From Synergistaceae bacterium (GTDB taxonomy: Bacteria; Synergistota; Synergistia; Synergistales; Aminobacteriaceae): DNA of 14,244 nt. Location of the stretch: NCBI GenBank assembly GCA_017446645.1, contig JAFSQO010000433.1:1-14244 (forward strand), in the 5' to 3' direction. How positions within the stretch are numbered: position 1 is the stretch's first letter; the number at the start of each line of letters is the position of its first letter. Under the pieces are notes generated by a model. It was not told the DNA's origin and did not search any database. It saw only the letters and a list, made by a program, of their open reading frames with translations. The translations under genes were made by a program, and so were the position numbers. Of the stretch, positions 7,380 through 14,244 are shown piece after piece.

Positions 7380-9365
7380 CTATAGTAATCTCTCGTGAGT
7401 TGCCAAAAAGTTTTTTATGTCGAAGTCTGACTCAAACAGGAAATCAAGATTATAGTTGTTATGGCCCTCAGAGTCTTCAGTGATTGACATGTCATCTGCA
7501 GCGTATGACATTATCTTTGCGCTCTCTGAAGTCCTGCGCTGTTTCTCAAAGTCATAAGGCTGGCCTGAATCTCTGAAAGTGAGCCTCAGAAAGTCCGAAT
7601 AACACACTAAATCAAGATGAATATCGCCTACATCGTCAAAGGCGTTCATAATACGTTCGATTAACATTTCTTCAGAAGCAAGACGTAACCTTCGCGCCTT
7701 TCTGGTGTCAAAGCCGAATTGCAGTGCATAGCCTTCAATCATGGTGACTAACGGGTCAATCGCATATGACGTATTTTTGATTGTTACGGAGCTGACAGTA
7801 ACGCCTTTTGTAAGTTCGCCCTCAAGTTCAAGTTTTCGCAGTCTCATGAGCATATCGATGTGTAATTTTCTCTGGTCGATTTTGCCTGTAGAGTTCAACG
7901 GGAATTTATCGAATATAAAAAAGTAAGCCGGAACTTTGAACGAGCCTACGGTTTCCTTCAGGTGTTTGCGCAAAGCCTCTTCATCGAAAGTTGAGCCTTC
8001 TTTGAGAGTTATGCAGGCCCCTAAATTTTCGCCGTAAAGCCTGTCTTTGAAGCCGAATATCCTGCACTCCTTTATGCCTTCGAGAGAGATTGCCTGAGCC
8101 TCTATTTCAGCGGGTGTTATATTCTCTCCGCCCTTGATGATTATATCTTTGATTCGTCCTGCGATTCTAACGTTGCCTTCAGAATCCATTACGGCCAAGT
8201 CGCCAGTATGGAACCAGCCGTTATCGTCAATGCCTTGTTTCTCAGGCGGCAGCTTGTAGTAGGCGTTCTTGACGTGAAAACCCCTAGTTACGAGTTCGCC
8301 GATTTCTCCAGATGGCAGGAGCTGATTATTTTCGTTGCAAATACCGATTTCTAATTCAGAGATTTTTCGCCCTATCGTGTTATGCCTGACTGAAATGCTG
8401 TCTTCAGGACGAGTCATTATAAAGACCGTTGCTGTCTCAGTCATTCCGAACATGTTCAGGAACGTAGCATTATTCAGGGCAGTCTCGAACCTCGCAAACT
8501 GAACCGGTGACGTGTAACTCCCAGCAATACCGCACATTTTAACATAAGGCGCACACTTTGCCACGGCCTCCTTATCGTCAATAATTGACTGATAGACCGC
8601 AGCAACTGACCACAAATCCGTAACGTGTTCTCTGTCAATGATTTCAGCAATTGTATCAGATTTAATTTTTTCAGGAATGTAGACGGTCCCGCCCAGTGAA
8701 AGATAAATGCAGGGAATACTCAGACCAAAAGCATGGAATAGGGGCAATGCAACGCAAGCCTTGTCACCACGAATAGTTTTGAACTCATTAGCAAAAATAA
8801 GTGAGCAATTTATCATCGAAAACTGTGAAGTCAAAACTGCCTTCGGAAATGATGTAGTGCCAGATGTATAAATTATGTAGGCATCGTCTTTAACGTCCCA
8901 GTTTGAGTCATCAATATCTGCCTTGTGAACAGCTGCAAAGTCAGTGTCAATATAGCTGAATATTTTTTCTTCGGGCAGCTCGAAATTCCTGGATAAAATT
9001 TCGATTTCCGAAGCCATGCCTTTAGTGTCATGAGTGGCTCCGAATAACACGTATTTGCTGTCAGCGAAAGTTACGAGAGGGGCTGCATCACTAATCGTAT
9101 AGTTTGAGTTCAGACACACTGCTACACCGCCAGCCCTGATAACTGCATAGTAAGTGCAGAGCCAGTCAGGTGAAGGAGTTCCCCAGACAACAACATGGTC
9201 GCCTTTAGTTACGCCTTGATTTACGAGAAAAGAAGCAATTTTGTCTATATTTGCGATGAGTTCTGAATAAGTTACCCGTTTATCGCCCATTACTATAGCG
9301 TCTTTGTCAGGGTGAAGGGCAGCCTGCTCGGTGAAAATCTGATAATAATTTTTGTATGTGAACAC
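7380..9365 (-). CDS. AMP-forming acyl-CoA synthetase-like enzyme fused to a C-terminal RsbW-like ATPase domain
   Basis: This 661-residue protein has two parts. Residues about 1-505 are an adenylate-forming (ANL) ligase: P-loop YTSGTTSFPK (166-175), NMFGMTETATV (304-314), GWFHTGDLA (383-391), hinge GRIKDIIIKGGENITPAEIE (403-422) and the C-terminal PLNSTGKID with catalytic Lys495. Such enzymes activate a carboxylic acid with ATP and usually pass it to CoA; the substrate cannot be read from the sequence. After a linker at about 505-525, residues 526-661 resemble a GHKL/HATPase domain of the RsbW/SpoIIAB class: an N-box-like ERIMN (Glu570, Asn574) and a FRDSGQPYDFE segment (597-607) with Asp599 and Gly601 matching the G1 box. 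The rest is divergent and the G2 glycines are unclear, so kinase activity is not certain. The start is GTG at 9365, after AAGGAG. Two STAS proteins, natural partners of such ATPases, lie two genes downstream. Confidence 0.9.
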   Translation of the reverse strand: MFTYKNYYQIFTEQAALHPDKDAIVMGDKRVTYSELIANIDKIASFLVNQGVTKGDHVVVWGTPSPDWLCTYYAVIRAGGVAVCLNSNYTISDAAPLVTFADSKYVLFGATHDTKGMASEIEILSRNFELPEEKIFSYIDTDFAAVHKADIDDSNWDVKDDAYIIYTSGTTSFPKAVLTSQFSMINCSLIFANEFKTIRGDKACVALPLFHAFGLSIPCIYLSLGGTVYIPEKIKSDTIAEIIDREHVTDLWSVAAVYQSIIDDKEAVAKCAPYVKMCGIAGSYTSPVQFARFETALNNATFLNMFGMTETATVFIMTRPEDSISVRHNTIGRKISELEIGICNENNQLLPSGEIGELVTRGFHVKNAYYKLPPEKQGIDDNGWFHTGDLAVMDSEGNVRIAGRIKDIIIKGGENITPAEIEAQAISLEGIKECRIFGFKDRLYGENLGACITLKEGSTFDEEALRKHLKETVGSFKVPAYFFIFDKFPLNSTGKIDQRKLHIDMLMRLRKLELEGELTKGVTVSSVTIKNTSYAIDPLVTMIEGYALQFGFDTRKARRLRLASEEMLIERIMNAFDDVGDIHLDLVCYSDFLRLTFRDSGQPYDFEKQRRTSESAKIMSYAADDMSITEDSEGHNNYNLDFLFESDFDIKNFLATHERLL

Positions 9366-9407
9366 GAAAGTTTAATCTCCTTATTGCCATTTTTATCGCA
9401 CTAATCT

Positions 9408-9421
9408 TTGTAATTTGTAAT
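9408..9421. repeat. Heptamer tandem repeat, TTGTAAT x2 with a degenerate third unit
   Basis: Two exact 7-bp units followed by a diverged TTAGAAA (to 9428), in the 123-base gap between the glycosyltransferase and ligase genes. The unit differs from the other heptamer repeats in the window, but the 7-base period is the same. Confidence 0.6.
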
Positions 9422-9488
9422 TTAGAAATATATCACATCACGGGCTGCTAGTCACACTGAGAGCCTTGAACAGCGTAATCACACAGCA

Positions 9489-10493
9489 TTACACGTGTGA
9501 AAGTATTTCCGTGTCCTCACACTCGTTGCGGTCTCGTAAATAAAATTCCTCCATGCTTCTTATATCATTTTTGTCTGCTTTGCCGCGTGTCATTTTTTGA
9601 ATATATTCTTCTTTCGATTTTGTAAAGTAATGATTAATGCGAATTTTATCGAAATGTATTTCTCTTGTCGTTGAATGCTCTATAATTTCTCCATTTTCGT
9701 CTAAATTATAGAAACCGTCATAGTATTCAGGTTTATGTACGCTATGCTTTAAAGAAAGGACTTTCACTGGGTCACATACCGTTTTTATCAGGTAATTAGC
9801 ACTAAAGTTTTTCTCCGCACATCTAGTGAAATTCTTGAGAACTCCGCCTTCAGGTTTTGTCTCGTGTCCTGACGAACCGAATGAAAGCCAGTTCACTCCC
9901 AGACCTCCTGCGTTAGGGTGAGACTTCATGAAATCATCAATGAAGTAAAAGACCCCCCCCCCCCCCCTACCGCCAGTATTATTACGTACGAACATGAACT
10001 CATCTGCGTCGATAAAAGCCATGTACCTGAATTTATGCTTGTAATCATGAACTGCCATGTTGTAAGCATCATTTTGTCTTCGTCTGCCTTTGAGAATTTT
10101 ATATGTTACCAGACCGGATTTAATGTAAGGCTCCAGGACTTCACGAAAATTATCTGTGCTCTCGTTGTCATAAATAATGAAGTGAGTAACTCCCTGCTTT
10201 ACGTGAAAATTAATCCATTCTTCAATGTAAGGGGCTTCGTTTTTGGCAATCAGGACAAAAGCAAGTCCCTCACGCTCTGAAGCCGGAATGTCCCTGCGAA
10301 ATAAATACCCAAGAATATTAAAAGGGGTTGCGAGTATCTTTATAAAGTTGCGGACTTTATCGCTTGATGTGTACTGCCTGCAGTTATACACCAGCGGATT
10401 TGTTTCGGTGGCATAAAGCCTTACAAGATTTAACGTATGTAATTTTGCGAATAATCCAGGCGTATGTTTTCTCAATAACTCTTTGAGCGACAT
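9489..10493 (-). CDS. GT92-family (GT2-like) glycosyltransferase with a poly-G tract
   Basis: A 334-residue GT-A fold glycosyltransferase of the GT92/DUF23 kind, which transfers sugars onto glycans or glycolipids; donor and acceptor are not known. Family features are AKNEAPYIEEWINFH (83-97), the nucleotide-sugar segment IIYDNESTDN (106-115), the metal-binding-type IDADEF (161-166), GVNWLSFGSSGH (199-210) and the C-terminal INHYFTKSKEEY (286-297). No signal peptide is seen; residues about 50-66 are moderately hydrophobic and may touch the membrane. Residues 176-181 are encoded by a run of 15 Gs, between the DADE motif and the GVNW motif, in a Gly-rich loop that looks dispensable. The current length keeps the frame open. 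The ATG at 10493 follows AAGGGAG. It lies 27 bases after the small gene at 10521 and may be read from that transcript. Confidence 0.92.
   Translation of the reverse strand: MSLKELLRKHTPGLFAKLHTLNLVRLYATETNPLVYNCRQYTSSDKVRNFIKILATPFNILGYLFRRDIPASEREGLAFVLIAKNEAPYIEEWINFHVKQGVTHFIIYDNESTDNFREVLEPYIKSGLVTYKILKGRRRQNDAYNMAVHDYKHKFRYMAFIDADEFMFVRNNTGGRGGGGVFYFIDDFMKSHPNAGGLGVNWLSFGSSGHETKPEGGVLKNFTRCAEKNFSANYLIKTVCDPVKVLSLKHSVHKPEYYDGFYNLDENGEIIEHSTTREIHFDKIRINHYFTKSKEEYIQKMTRGKADKNDIRSMEEFYLRDRNECEDTEILSHV
9953..9967 (-). repeat. Homopolymeric G15 tract inside the glycosyltransferase gene
   Basis: Fifteen consecutive C on the plus strand, hence G on the coding strand, at codons 176-181. With 15 bases the frame is AGG, four GGG, then GTC and the conserved protein continues. 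With 14 bases the frame reaches TGA after eight codons; with 16 it reaches TGA after five codons. Such tracts are known to change length by slipped-strand mispairing in phase-variable genes. Confidence 0.95.
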
Positions 10494-10520
10494 ATAAATT
10501 TTTCTCCCTTCTGTAATTTT

Positions 10521-10763
10521 TTACGGCTTGTAAATTTTCTTTGCCCGTTCTGCCTTCTTTCTGGCTTCCTCGCGCCTGTAGGCATTCTCAAGGGCCCTTA
10601 CGATCTCGCTCCATTTCTTGTGCCACGCCAGTTCAGCCTTACTTGGCTCATAAAGTCCCGGCTTATCCGGTGCATCTATATCTTTCGGGGACTTGTAGAC
10701 AGTGAAATTTTCCCCGTCGAACGACACAGACGAACCATCATCAAACGGAATATAGACCCTCAC
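10521..10763 (-). CDS. Small hypothetical protein, acidic N-terminus and basic C-terminus
   Basis: An 80-residue protein that I do not recognise. The first 30 residues are Asp-rich with short strand-like stretches (MRVYIPFDDGSSVSF), and the last about 25 form a strongly charged helix (NAYRREEARKKAERAKKIYK). Residues 42-58 (KAELAWHKKWSEIVRAL) look helical. No signal peptide or membrane segment is present, so it should be cytoplasmic. The start is GTG at 10763, overlapping the stop of the acetyltransferase gene as GTGA, a typical translational coupling arrangement that supports it being a real gene. Its Lys/Arg-rich tail could bind nucleic acid, but this is speculation. Confidence 0.7.
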   Translation of the reverse strand: MRVYIPFDDGSSVSFDGENFTVYKSPKDIDAPDKPGLYEPSKAELAWHKKWSEIVRALENAYRREEARKKAERAKKIYKP

Positions 10764-11245
10764 GATCTGACACCTGAAATTAACGGCAGCTTTGCACTCA
10801 TGACAATTGCGTCCTCGCCGTTAGAGTAATAGCCCTGCCTTACGCGCTCGCTGGTGAAGGACATTGCGGAATACAAGGCTATTGCAGCAACATTAGATTT
10901 TCTGACACGAAGTATTAACCTCTTCATGTTAAGATACACTGCGCAGTCACTTACAGCAAGAAGTAACTGTGAACCTATGCCTCTTCTCTGAAAATGCTTG
11001 TCAACTAACAGGGCCATCAATACCCCCAAACGCTTTTCACGGCCAAGAACTGCATAACCCAACAAAGGAGCCTCCATGCTAGGGTTTGTAGCGAAGGCCC
11101 CTATGTAAGATAATTCGCTGTTTGAGTCCTGGCTCAGGTCCGACCTTATTACTTCTTCAGGCCATGACCATGACAACCCGGCATTAATTCTCAGGATACC
11201 GGGCAGGTCATTAAGCGTTAAAAAGTTGATGTCAGGTACGAACAA
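10760..11245 (-). CDS. rimI: GNAT acetyltransferase, RimI-like (ribosomal protein alanine acetyltransferase)
   Basis: A 161-residue GNAT enzyme that would transfer an acetyl group from acetyl-CoA to an N-terminal alpha-amine; RimI acts on ribosomal protein S18. The acetyl-CoA motif A is VDKHFQRRGIGSQLL (81-95) with Q/RxxGxG at 86-91. Further RimI hallmarks follow: LRVRKSNVAAIALYSAMSF (112-130), RQGYY (136-140) and GEDAIVM (143-149). A family-typical DLPGILRI sits near the N-terminus (13-20). The start is TTG at 11245, with AGGGGA inside the end of purA; no ATG lies early in the frame. It is 3 bases from the purA stop and overlaps the next gene by 4 bases, so it is embedded in an operon. The substrate assignment rests on motif similarity and could be a related GNAT. 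Confidence 0.85.
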   Translation of the reverse strand: MFVPDINFLTLNDLPGILRINAGLSWSWPEEVIRSDLSQDSNSELSYIGAFATNPSMEAPLLGYAVLGREKRLGVLMALLVDKHFQRRGIGSQLLLAVSDCAVYLNMKRLILRVRKSNVAAIALYSAMSFTSERVRQGYYSNGEDAIVMSAKLPLISGVRS

Positions 11246-11248
11246 TAA

Positions 11249-12538
11249 CTAAATTCCCCTGTTAATCGTCTGGTTTCTGTCCGGGCCTACACCAATCAAG
11301 CCTACAGGAGTATGCAGAACTTCTTCGATATAGCGCACGTAGGATTTTGCATTCTCCGGAAGATCGTCGAAATTCTTGCATTCCGTAATGTCTTCGTCCC
11401 AACCGGGCAGGGTCTCATAAACAGGCTTGAACTCGCTGAGAACCCTGGTGTCAGTAGGCCATGAAGTAACTTTCTCGCCGTTCCTGTCATAACTGGTGCA
11501 GACTTTGATATCGCCCATTCCAGTCAAGACATCGAGCTTAGTGAGGGCAATTACGTTAGCCCCGTTAAGTTCAGTAGCATATTTCAAAGCCGGAACATCA
11601 AGCCAGCCGCAGCGTCTTGGCCTGCCTGTAGTAGCCCCGAATTCTCCGCCGTTCTTGCGCAAAGTTTCGCCAGCCTCTGTAAAATCTTCAGTCGGGAAAG
11701 GACCCTCGCCAACCCTTGTGGTGTATGCCTTAACGACAGAAATTACTCGTGTTAAATCATTAGGAGCAAGTCCCGTCCCGGTGAACGCTCCTGACGCAGA
11801 AGTGCTTGAACTCGTTACATATGGATATGTGCCGTGATCTATGTCAAGCAGTGCCGCCTGAGCACCCTCAAGTAAAACGTGTTTGCCCTCGTCGACTGCC
11901 CTGCGCAGTAATGCCCTTGTGTCGTCTACATAGGGAGCAATGGCCTCGCCCCATTTTCTGGCTGGTTCAAAGACTTCATCAAAAGGCAACGGCTTCTGAC
12001 CGTATAATTTCGTGAAAATCTGATTTTTCTCCTCAAGGATATACGTCAGCCTTTCACGTAAAACATCAGGGTTAATCAAGTCTTCGATTCTCAAGCCTGA
12101 ACGCGAATATTTATCAACGTAACAAGGCCCGATACCCCTGCCGGTAGTGCCGATCTTGCGTCCCTTGCCTCGTGATTCTTCCTGCAATTTGTCAAGCATC
12201 TTGTGATATGGCATGACTACATGAGCATGAGGACTCACTGCGAGCCTTGCCTTGTCCTGGCCCTTTGAGAATAATTCACCGGTCTCGTTCAGAAACTGCT
12301 CAGGGTCAATGACTAAGCCGTTACCCAGAACGCATAATTTTCCGGGGTAAAGCATTCCCGAAGGCAGCAGGTGAAAGACCACTTTTTGACCGTCTGCAAC
12401 GACAGTGTGACCCGCATTAGCTCCGCCCTGATAGCGAACGAACACGTCAACTTCAGAGCCAAGAATATCAACGACCTTGCCTTTGCCCTCATCGCCCCAT
12501 TGAGCACCGACGAGCAAATCTACGTTTTTGTTACTCAA
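11249..12538 (-). CDS. purA: Adenylosuccinate synthetase
   Basis: Joins IMP and aspartate with GTP to give adenylosuccinate, the first committed step to AMP; cytoplasmic. The 429 residues are the normal length. The signature WGDEGKGK (14-21) includes the catalytic Asp16, and NAGHT (41-45) supplies His44. Further conserved blocks are GTTGRGIGPCYVDK (130-143), EGAQAALLDIDHGTYPYVTSS (about 224-244), GATTGRPRRCGW (301-312) and TKLD (333-336, GTP base recognition). Everything expected is intact. The start is TTG at 12538, with GGAGG 10 bases upstream; no suitable ATG is available. It follows the S41 protease by 39 bases and precedes rimI by 3, so the genes are probably cotranscribed. Confidence 0.97.
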   Translation of the reverse strand: MSNKNVDLLVGAQWGDEGKGKVVDILGSEVDVFVRYQGGANAGHTVVADGQKVVFHLLPSGMLYPGKLCVLGNGLVIDPEQFLNETGELFSKGQDKARLAVSPHAHVVMPYHKMLDKLQEESRGKGRKIGTTGRGIGPCYVDKYSRSGLRIEDLINPDVLRERLTYILEEKNQIFTKLYGQKPLPFDEVFEPARKWGEAIAPYVDDTRALLRRAVDEGKHVLLEGAQAALLDIDHGTYPYVTSSSTSASGAFTGTGLAPNDLTRVISVVKAYTTRVGEGPFPTEDFTEAGETLRKNGGEFGATTGRPRRCGWLDVPALKYATELNGANVIALTKLDVLTGMGDIKVCTSYDRNGEKVTSWPTDTRVLSEFKPVYETLPGWDEDITECKNFDDLPENAKSYVRYIEEVLHTPVGLIGVGPDRNQTINRGI

Positions 12539-12577
12539 AATTTAATTTCCTCCCTTAATGATTGCGATTGCAACTGC

Positions 12578-13810
12578 TTATTTTCTGCTGGATTTCTTGC
12601 CGCTAACGGACATTTCTTTCTTGATTTCGTCCATTGCTGCCAATAACTGAACGTCTTTATTTACGTCTCTGTCAGGTTCGCCCTTGACCTCAATATCAGG
12701 AGTCAGTCCTACATGATCAATAACTTTGCCTGAAGGAGTGTAGTATCTCGCTATAGTAACATAAACTCCGCTGCCGTCAGTCAATGGGAAAAGGGTCTGA
12801 ACGCTGCCCTTGCCGAAAGATTTTTCGCCGAGCAATTTAGCCCTGCCCCTGTCGTTAAGAGCACCTGCAACGATTTCTGAAGCACTGGCACTTCCGCCGT
12901 TAATCATTACGATCATGGGCATATTAGTGACAAACGCCTTTTTGTCAACGTAATATTTCTCGTTGGCTCTTTCTGAACGTCCTTTGGTCTCGACAACAAG
13001 GCCATCCTTCAGGAAGAAGCTGGAGATTTTTACGCTGGCATCGAGAAGACCGCCTCCGTTATTGCGTAAATCAAGAATAAGTGCTCGTGCACCCTGTTTG
13101 ATTAAGTCTCTCAGTGCAGTCTTTGCTTCGTCATCTGTCTTGTGCTTGAACTGAGTGAGCTTAACGTAGCCTATATCATCAGAAAGCATCTGAGAACGTA
13201 CACTCTTGAGTTTGATGATCTCTCTGGTAATCTCGAAACTGAGAAGTTCATCTTCACCTTCGCGCCTGACCCACACAGTAACTTTTGTGTCAGGTTCACC
13301 GCGTAATTTCTGGACAACCCTGTCAGAAGTCCAGCCTACTACGACCTCATTATCGACTTTGACGATCTGGTCTTTCGCCTTGAGTCCTGCACGTTCAGCC
13401 GGTGAGTCTTCCATAGGTGCAATGACGAGAATAGCCCCGTCCCTGTCGCCTACGTACATGCCTAAACCTCCGTAACGTCCTTCAAGTTCGATCTCTTCGT
13501 CCTTGAGCTGTCTCGGTGAAACAAATCGGGTATATGGATCTTTCCATGCCTCGACCATTCCGCGCGCTGCTCCGTGAAGTAAATCGTCTTCGTTTGCGGG
13601 CTTAGTCTCTGCATCAACCTGATAGCTTTCGATGATGTACCTGACCTGACGCAACAGCCATAATGACCTCACGTTAAACGGCGATATTCTGTTGAAATCA
13701 GCGTCCGAGTAATCTGCTGCTTTTCCCAGACCTGCATAACCATAGAAGAACCCCAGGGAAGCGAGGACTATGAAAATCATGATATATACTTTTTTGCTGT
13801 GTCTGTTCAA
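12578..13810 (-). CDS. ctpA: S41 carboxy-terminal processing protease, PDZ-containing
   Basis: A periplasmic serine/lysine-type protease of the CtpA/CtpB/Prc family, which trims C-termini of envelope proteins and often acts on peptidoglycan enzymes or regulators. The 410-residue protein starts with a basic stretch and a hydrophobic signal-anchor (8-28). A PDZ domain follows at about 112-200 (GGLGMYVGDRDG, SPAERAGLKAKDQIV) and the S41 core from about 212. The nucleophile is in INGGSASASEI (303-313), most likely Ser309; Lys334 and Gln338 in EKSFGKGSVQ complete the site with the family's 25- and 4-residue spacing. The start is TTG at 13810 with only a weak AGGTG upstream, so the start is less certain; an ATG ten codons in lacks a ribosome site. 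It is adjacent to an EnvC/LytM-like gene, consistent with control of cell wall hydrolysis. Confidence 0.93.
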   Translation of the reverse strand: MNRHSKKVYIMIFIVLASLGFFYGYAGLGKAADYSDADFNRISPFNVRSLWLLRQVRYIIESYQVDAETKPANEDDLLHGAARGMVEAWKDPYTRFVSPRQLKDEEIELEGRYGGLGMYVGDRDGAILVIAPMEDSPAERAGLKAKDQIVKVDNEVVVGWTSDRVVQKLRGEPDTKVTVWVRREGEDELLSFEITREIIKLKSVRSQMLSDDIGYVKLTQFKHKTDDEAKTALRDLIKQGARALILDLRNNGGGLLDASVKISSFFLKDGLVVETKGRSERANEKYYVDKKAFVTNMPMIVMINGGSASASEIVAGALNDRGRAKLLGEKSFGKGSVQTLFPLTDGSGVYVTIARYYTPSGKVIDHVGLTPDIEVKGEPDRDVNKDVQLLAAMDEIKKEMSVSGKKSSRK

Positions 13811-13879
13811 TTTATCTTACGCACCTGCCTTTATATAATGCCCTGAATTATACAGCATTCACGGAGAAATTTTATTTTA

Positions 13880-14244
13880 TCAGCGTAAGTAATTCATTGG
13901 GTTTTTCGCAGAACCGTTTTTCCTGACCTCAAAATGAAGCCCGTACTGAGCATCAGTTCCGGTGTTGCCAACCTTGCCTATGACTGTACCCGTCTTGACT
14001 GCTGCGCCTTCTCTAACTGAAGTTCCGCCTAAGTGTGCATAGACTGTCGAAAGATCCCCGCCATGATCTATAATTACGACTTGGCCGAATCCCCGAAGCC
14101 AGCCCTGATAGAGTACTTCGCCGGGACCTGCCGCCTTGACCGGAGTACCTGCTGAAGCCTGAATGTCTATCCCTGAGTTAAAGATTTTCGTCTTGAATGT
14201 CGGGTGAACCCTTGAGCCGTATTGCATGGTTACCCTGCCGTTCA
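13880..14244 (-). CDS. envC: EnvC/LytM-like M23-family protein, partial, with degenerate zinc site
   Basis: The C-terminal LytM domain of a murein hydrolase activator; the 5' end lies beyond the right edge. The open frame continues upstream past the internal Met at 14227 (it reads NGRVTMQYGSRVHP), so that Met is not the start. The fold is clear: GIDIQASAGTPVKAA, a VVIIDHG strand, STVYAHL, then KVGNTGTDAQYGLHFEVRKNG and a final NPMNYLR. Active M23 enzymes use H-x3-D, H and H-x-H. Here the first His is Asn (NSGID), the next Asp and the His of YAHL are kept, and the HLH is GLH, so two of four zinc ligands are missing. That fits the catalytically dead LytM domains of EnvC/NlpD, which activate AmiA/B-type amidases at septation, rather than a peptidase. 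The coiled-coil part typical of EnvC, if present, is outside the window. Confidence 0.85.
   Translation of the reverse strand, partial: NGRVTMQYGSRVHPTFKTKIFNSGIDIQASAGTPVKAAGPGEVLYQGWLRGFGQVVIIDHGGDLSTVYAHLGGTSVREGAAVKTGTVIGKVGNTGTDAQYGLHFEVRKNGSAKNPMNYLR

Noticed and set aside
9918..10280. 120-codon plus-strand frame with a poly-proline stretch
   Set aside because: The prolines are just the reverse strand of the G tract; the minus-strand frame encodes the conserved glycosyltransferase.
11496..11837. 113-codon plus-strand frame opposite purA
   Set aside because: Shadow of the highly conserved purA coding sequence.
13847..13852. TATAAT on the minus strand upstream of the S41 protease as a promoter
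   Set aside because: The -10 hexamer is perfect but no -35 or extended -10 is present in this AT-rich gap, so I do not list it as a feature.

Overview
The window looks like a chromosomal segment of a diderm anaerobic bacterium. A Synergistota member is my best guess, from the block of a LytM/EnvC-type gene, an S41 protease, purA and rimI, and from the gyrA-psd-pssA set; this is an inference from gene order and protein style, and a Negativicutes-type Firmicute is not excluded. I see no tRNA, rRNA, CRISPR array, transposase or phage gene.

Layout. Positions 1-1057 (minus) hold an unrecognised coiled-coil-containing protein that runs off the left edge, preceded by a very good sigma-70 promoter and a ~160-nt leader. 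Positions 1058-1520 are a divergent intergenic region. Positions 1521-5501 (plus) are a tightly packed gyrA-psd-pssA operon: DNA gyrase A, then the two steps that make phosphatidylethanolamine from CDP-diacylglycerol and serine. A heptamer-based hairpin at about 5525-5563 separates this operon from the convergent minus-strand genes.

From 14244 down to 5583 everything reads leftward: a partial EnvC/LytM-like protein, an S41 carboxy-terminal protease, purA, rimI-like acetyltransferase, a small unknown gene, a GT92-type glycosyltransferase, an acyl-CoA-synthetase-like enzyme fused to an RsbW/SpoIIAB-like ATPase domain, galU, and two tandem STAS (anti-sigma antagonist-like) proteins. The upper part (envelope division/proteolysis, purine synthesis, protein acetylation) is housekeeping; the lower part looks like surface polysaccharide or lipid modification plus a partner-switching regulatory module.

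Three points stand out. (1) The glycosyltransferase carries an uninterrupted 15-base G tract in its coding strand; it is in frame here, and a one-base gain or loss would stop translation within a few codons, the hallmark of a phase-variable contingency gene. (2) The AMP-forming ligase ends in what looks like an anti-sigma-factor kinase fold, two genes away from two small STAS proteins, which suggests metabolic enzyme activity wired to a partner switch. (3) The LytM domain at the right edge has lost two of the four zinc ligands of M23 peptidases, as in EnvC-type amidase activators. In addition, three intergenic regions contain short 7-bp-period tandem repeats of different sequence, and six of the ten minus-strand genes after gyrA-psd-pssA start with TTG, or with GTG.
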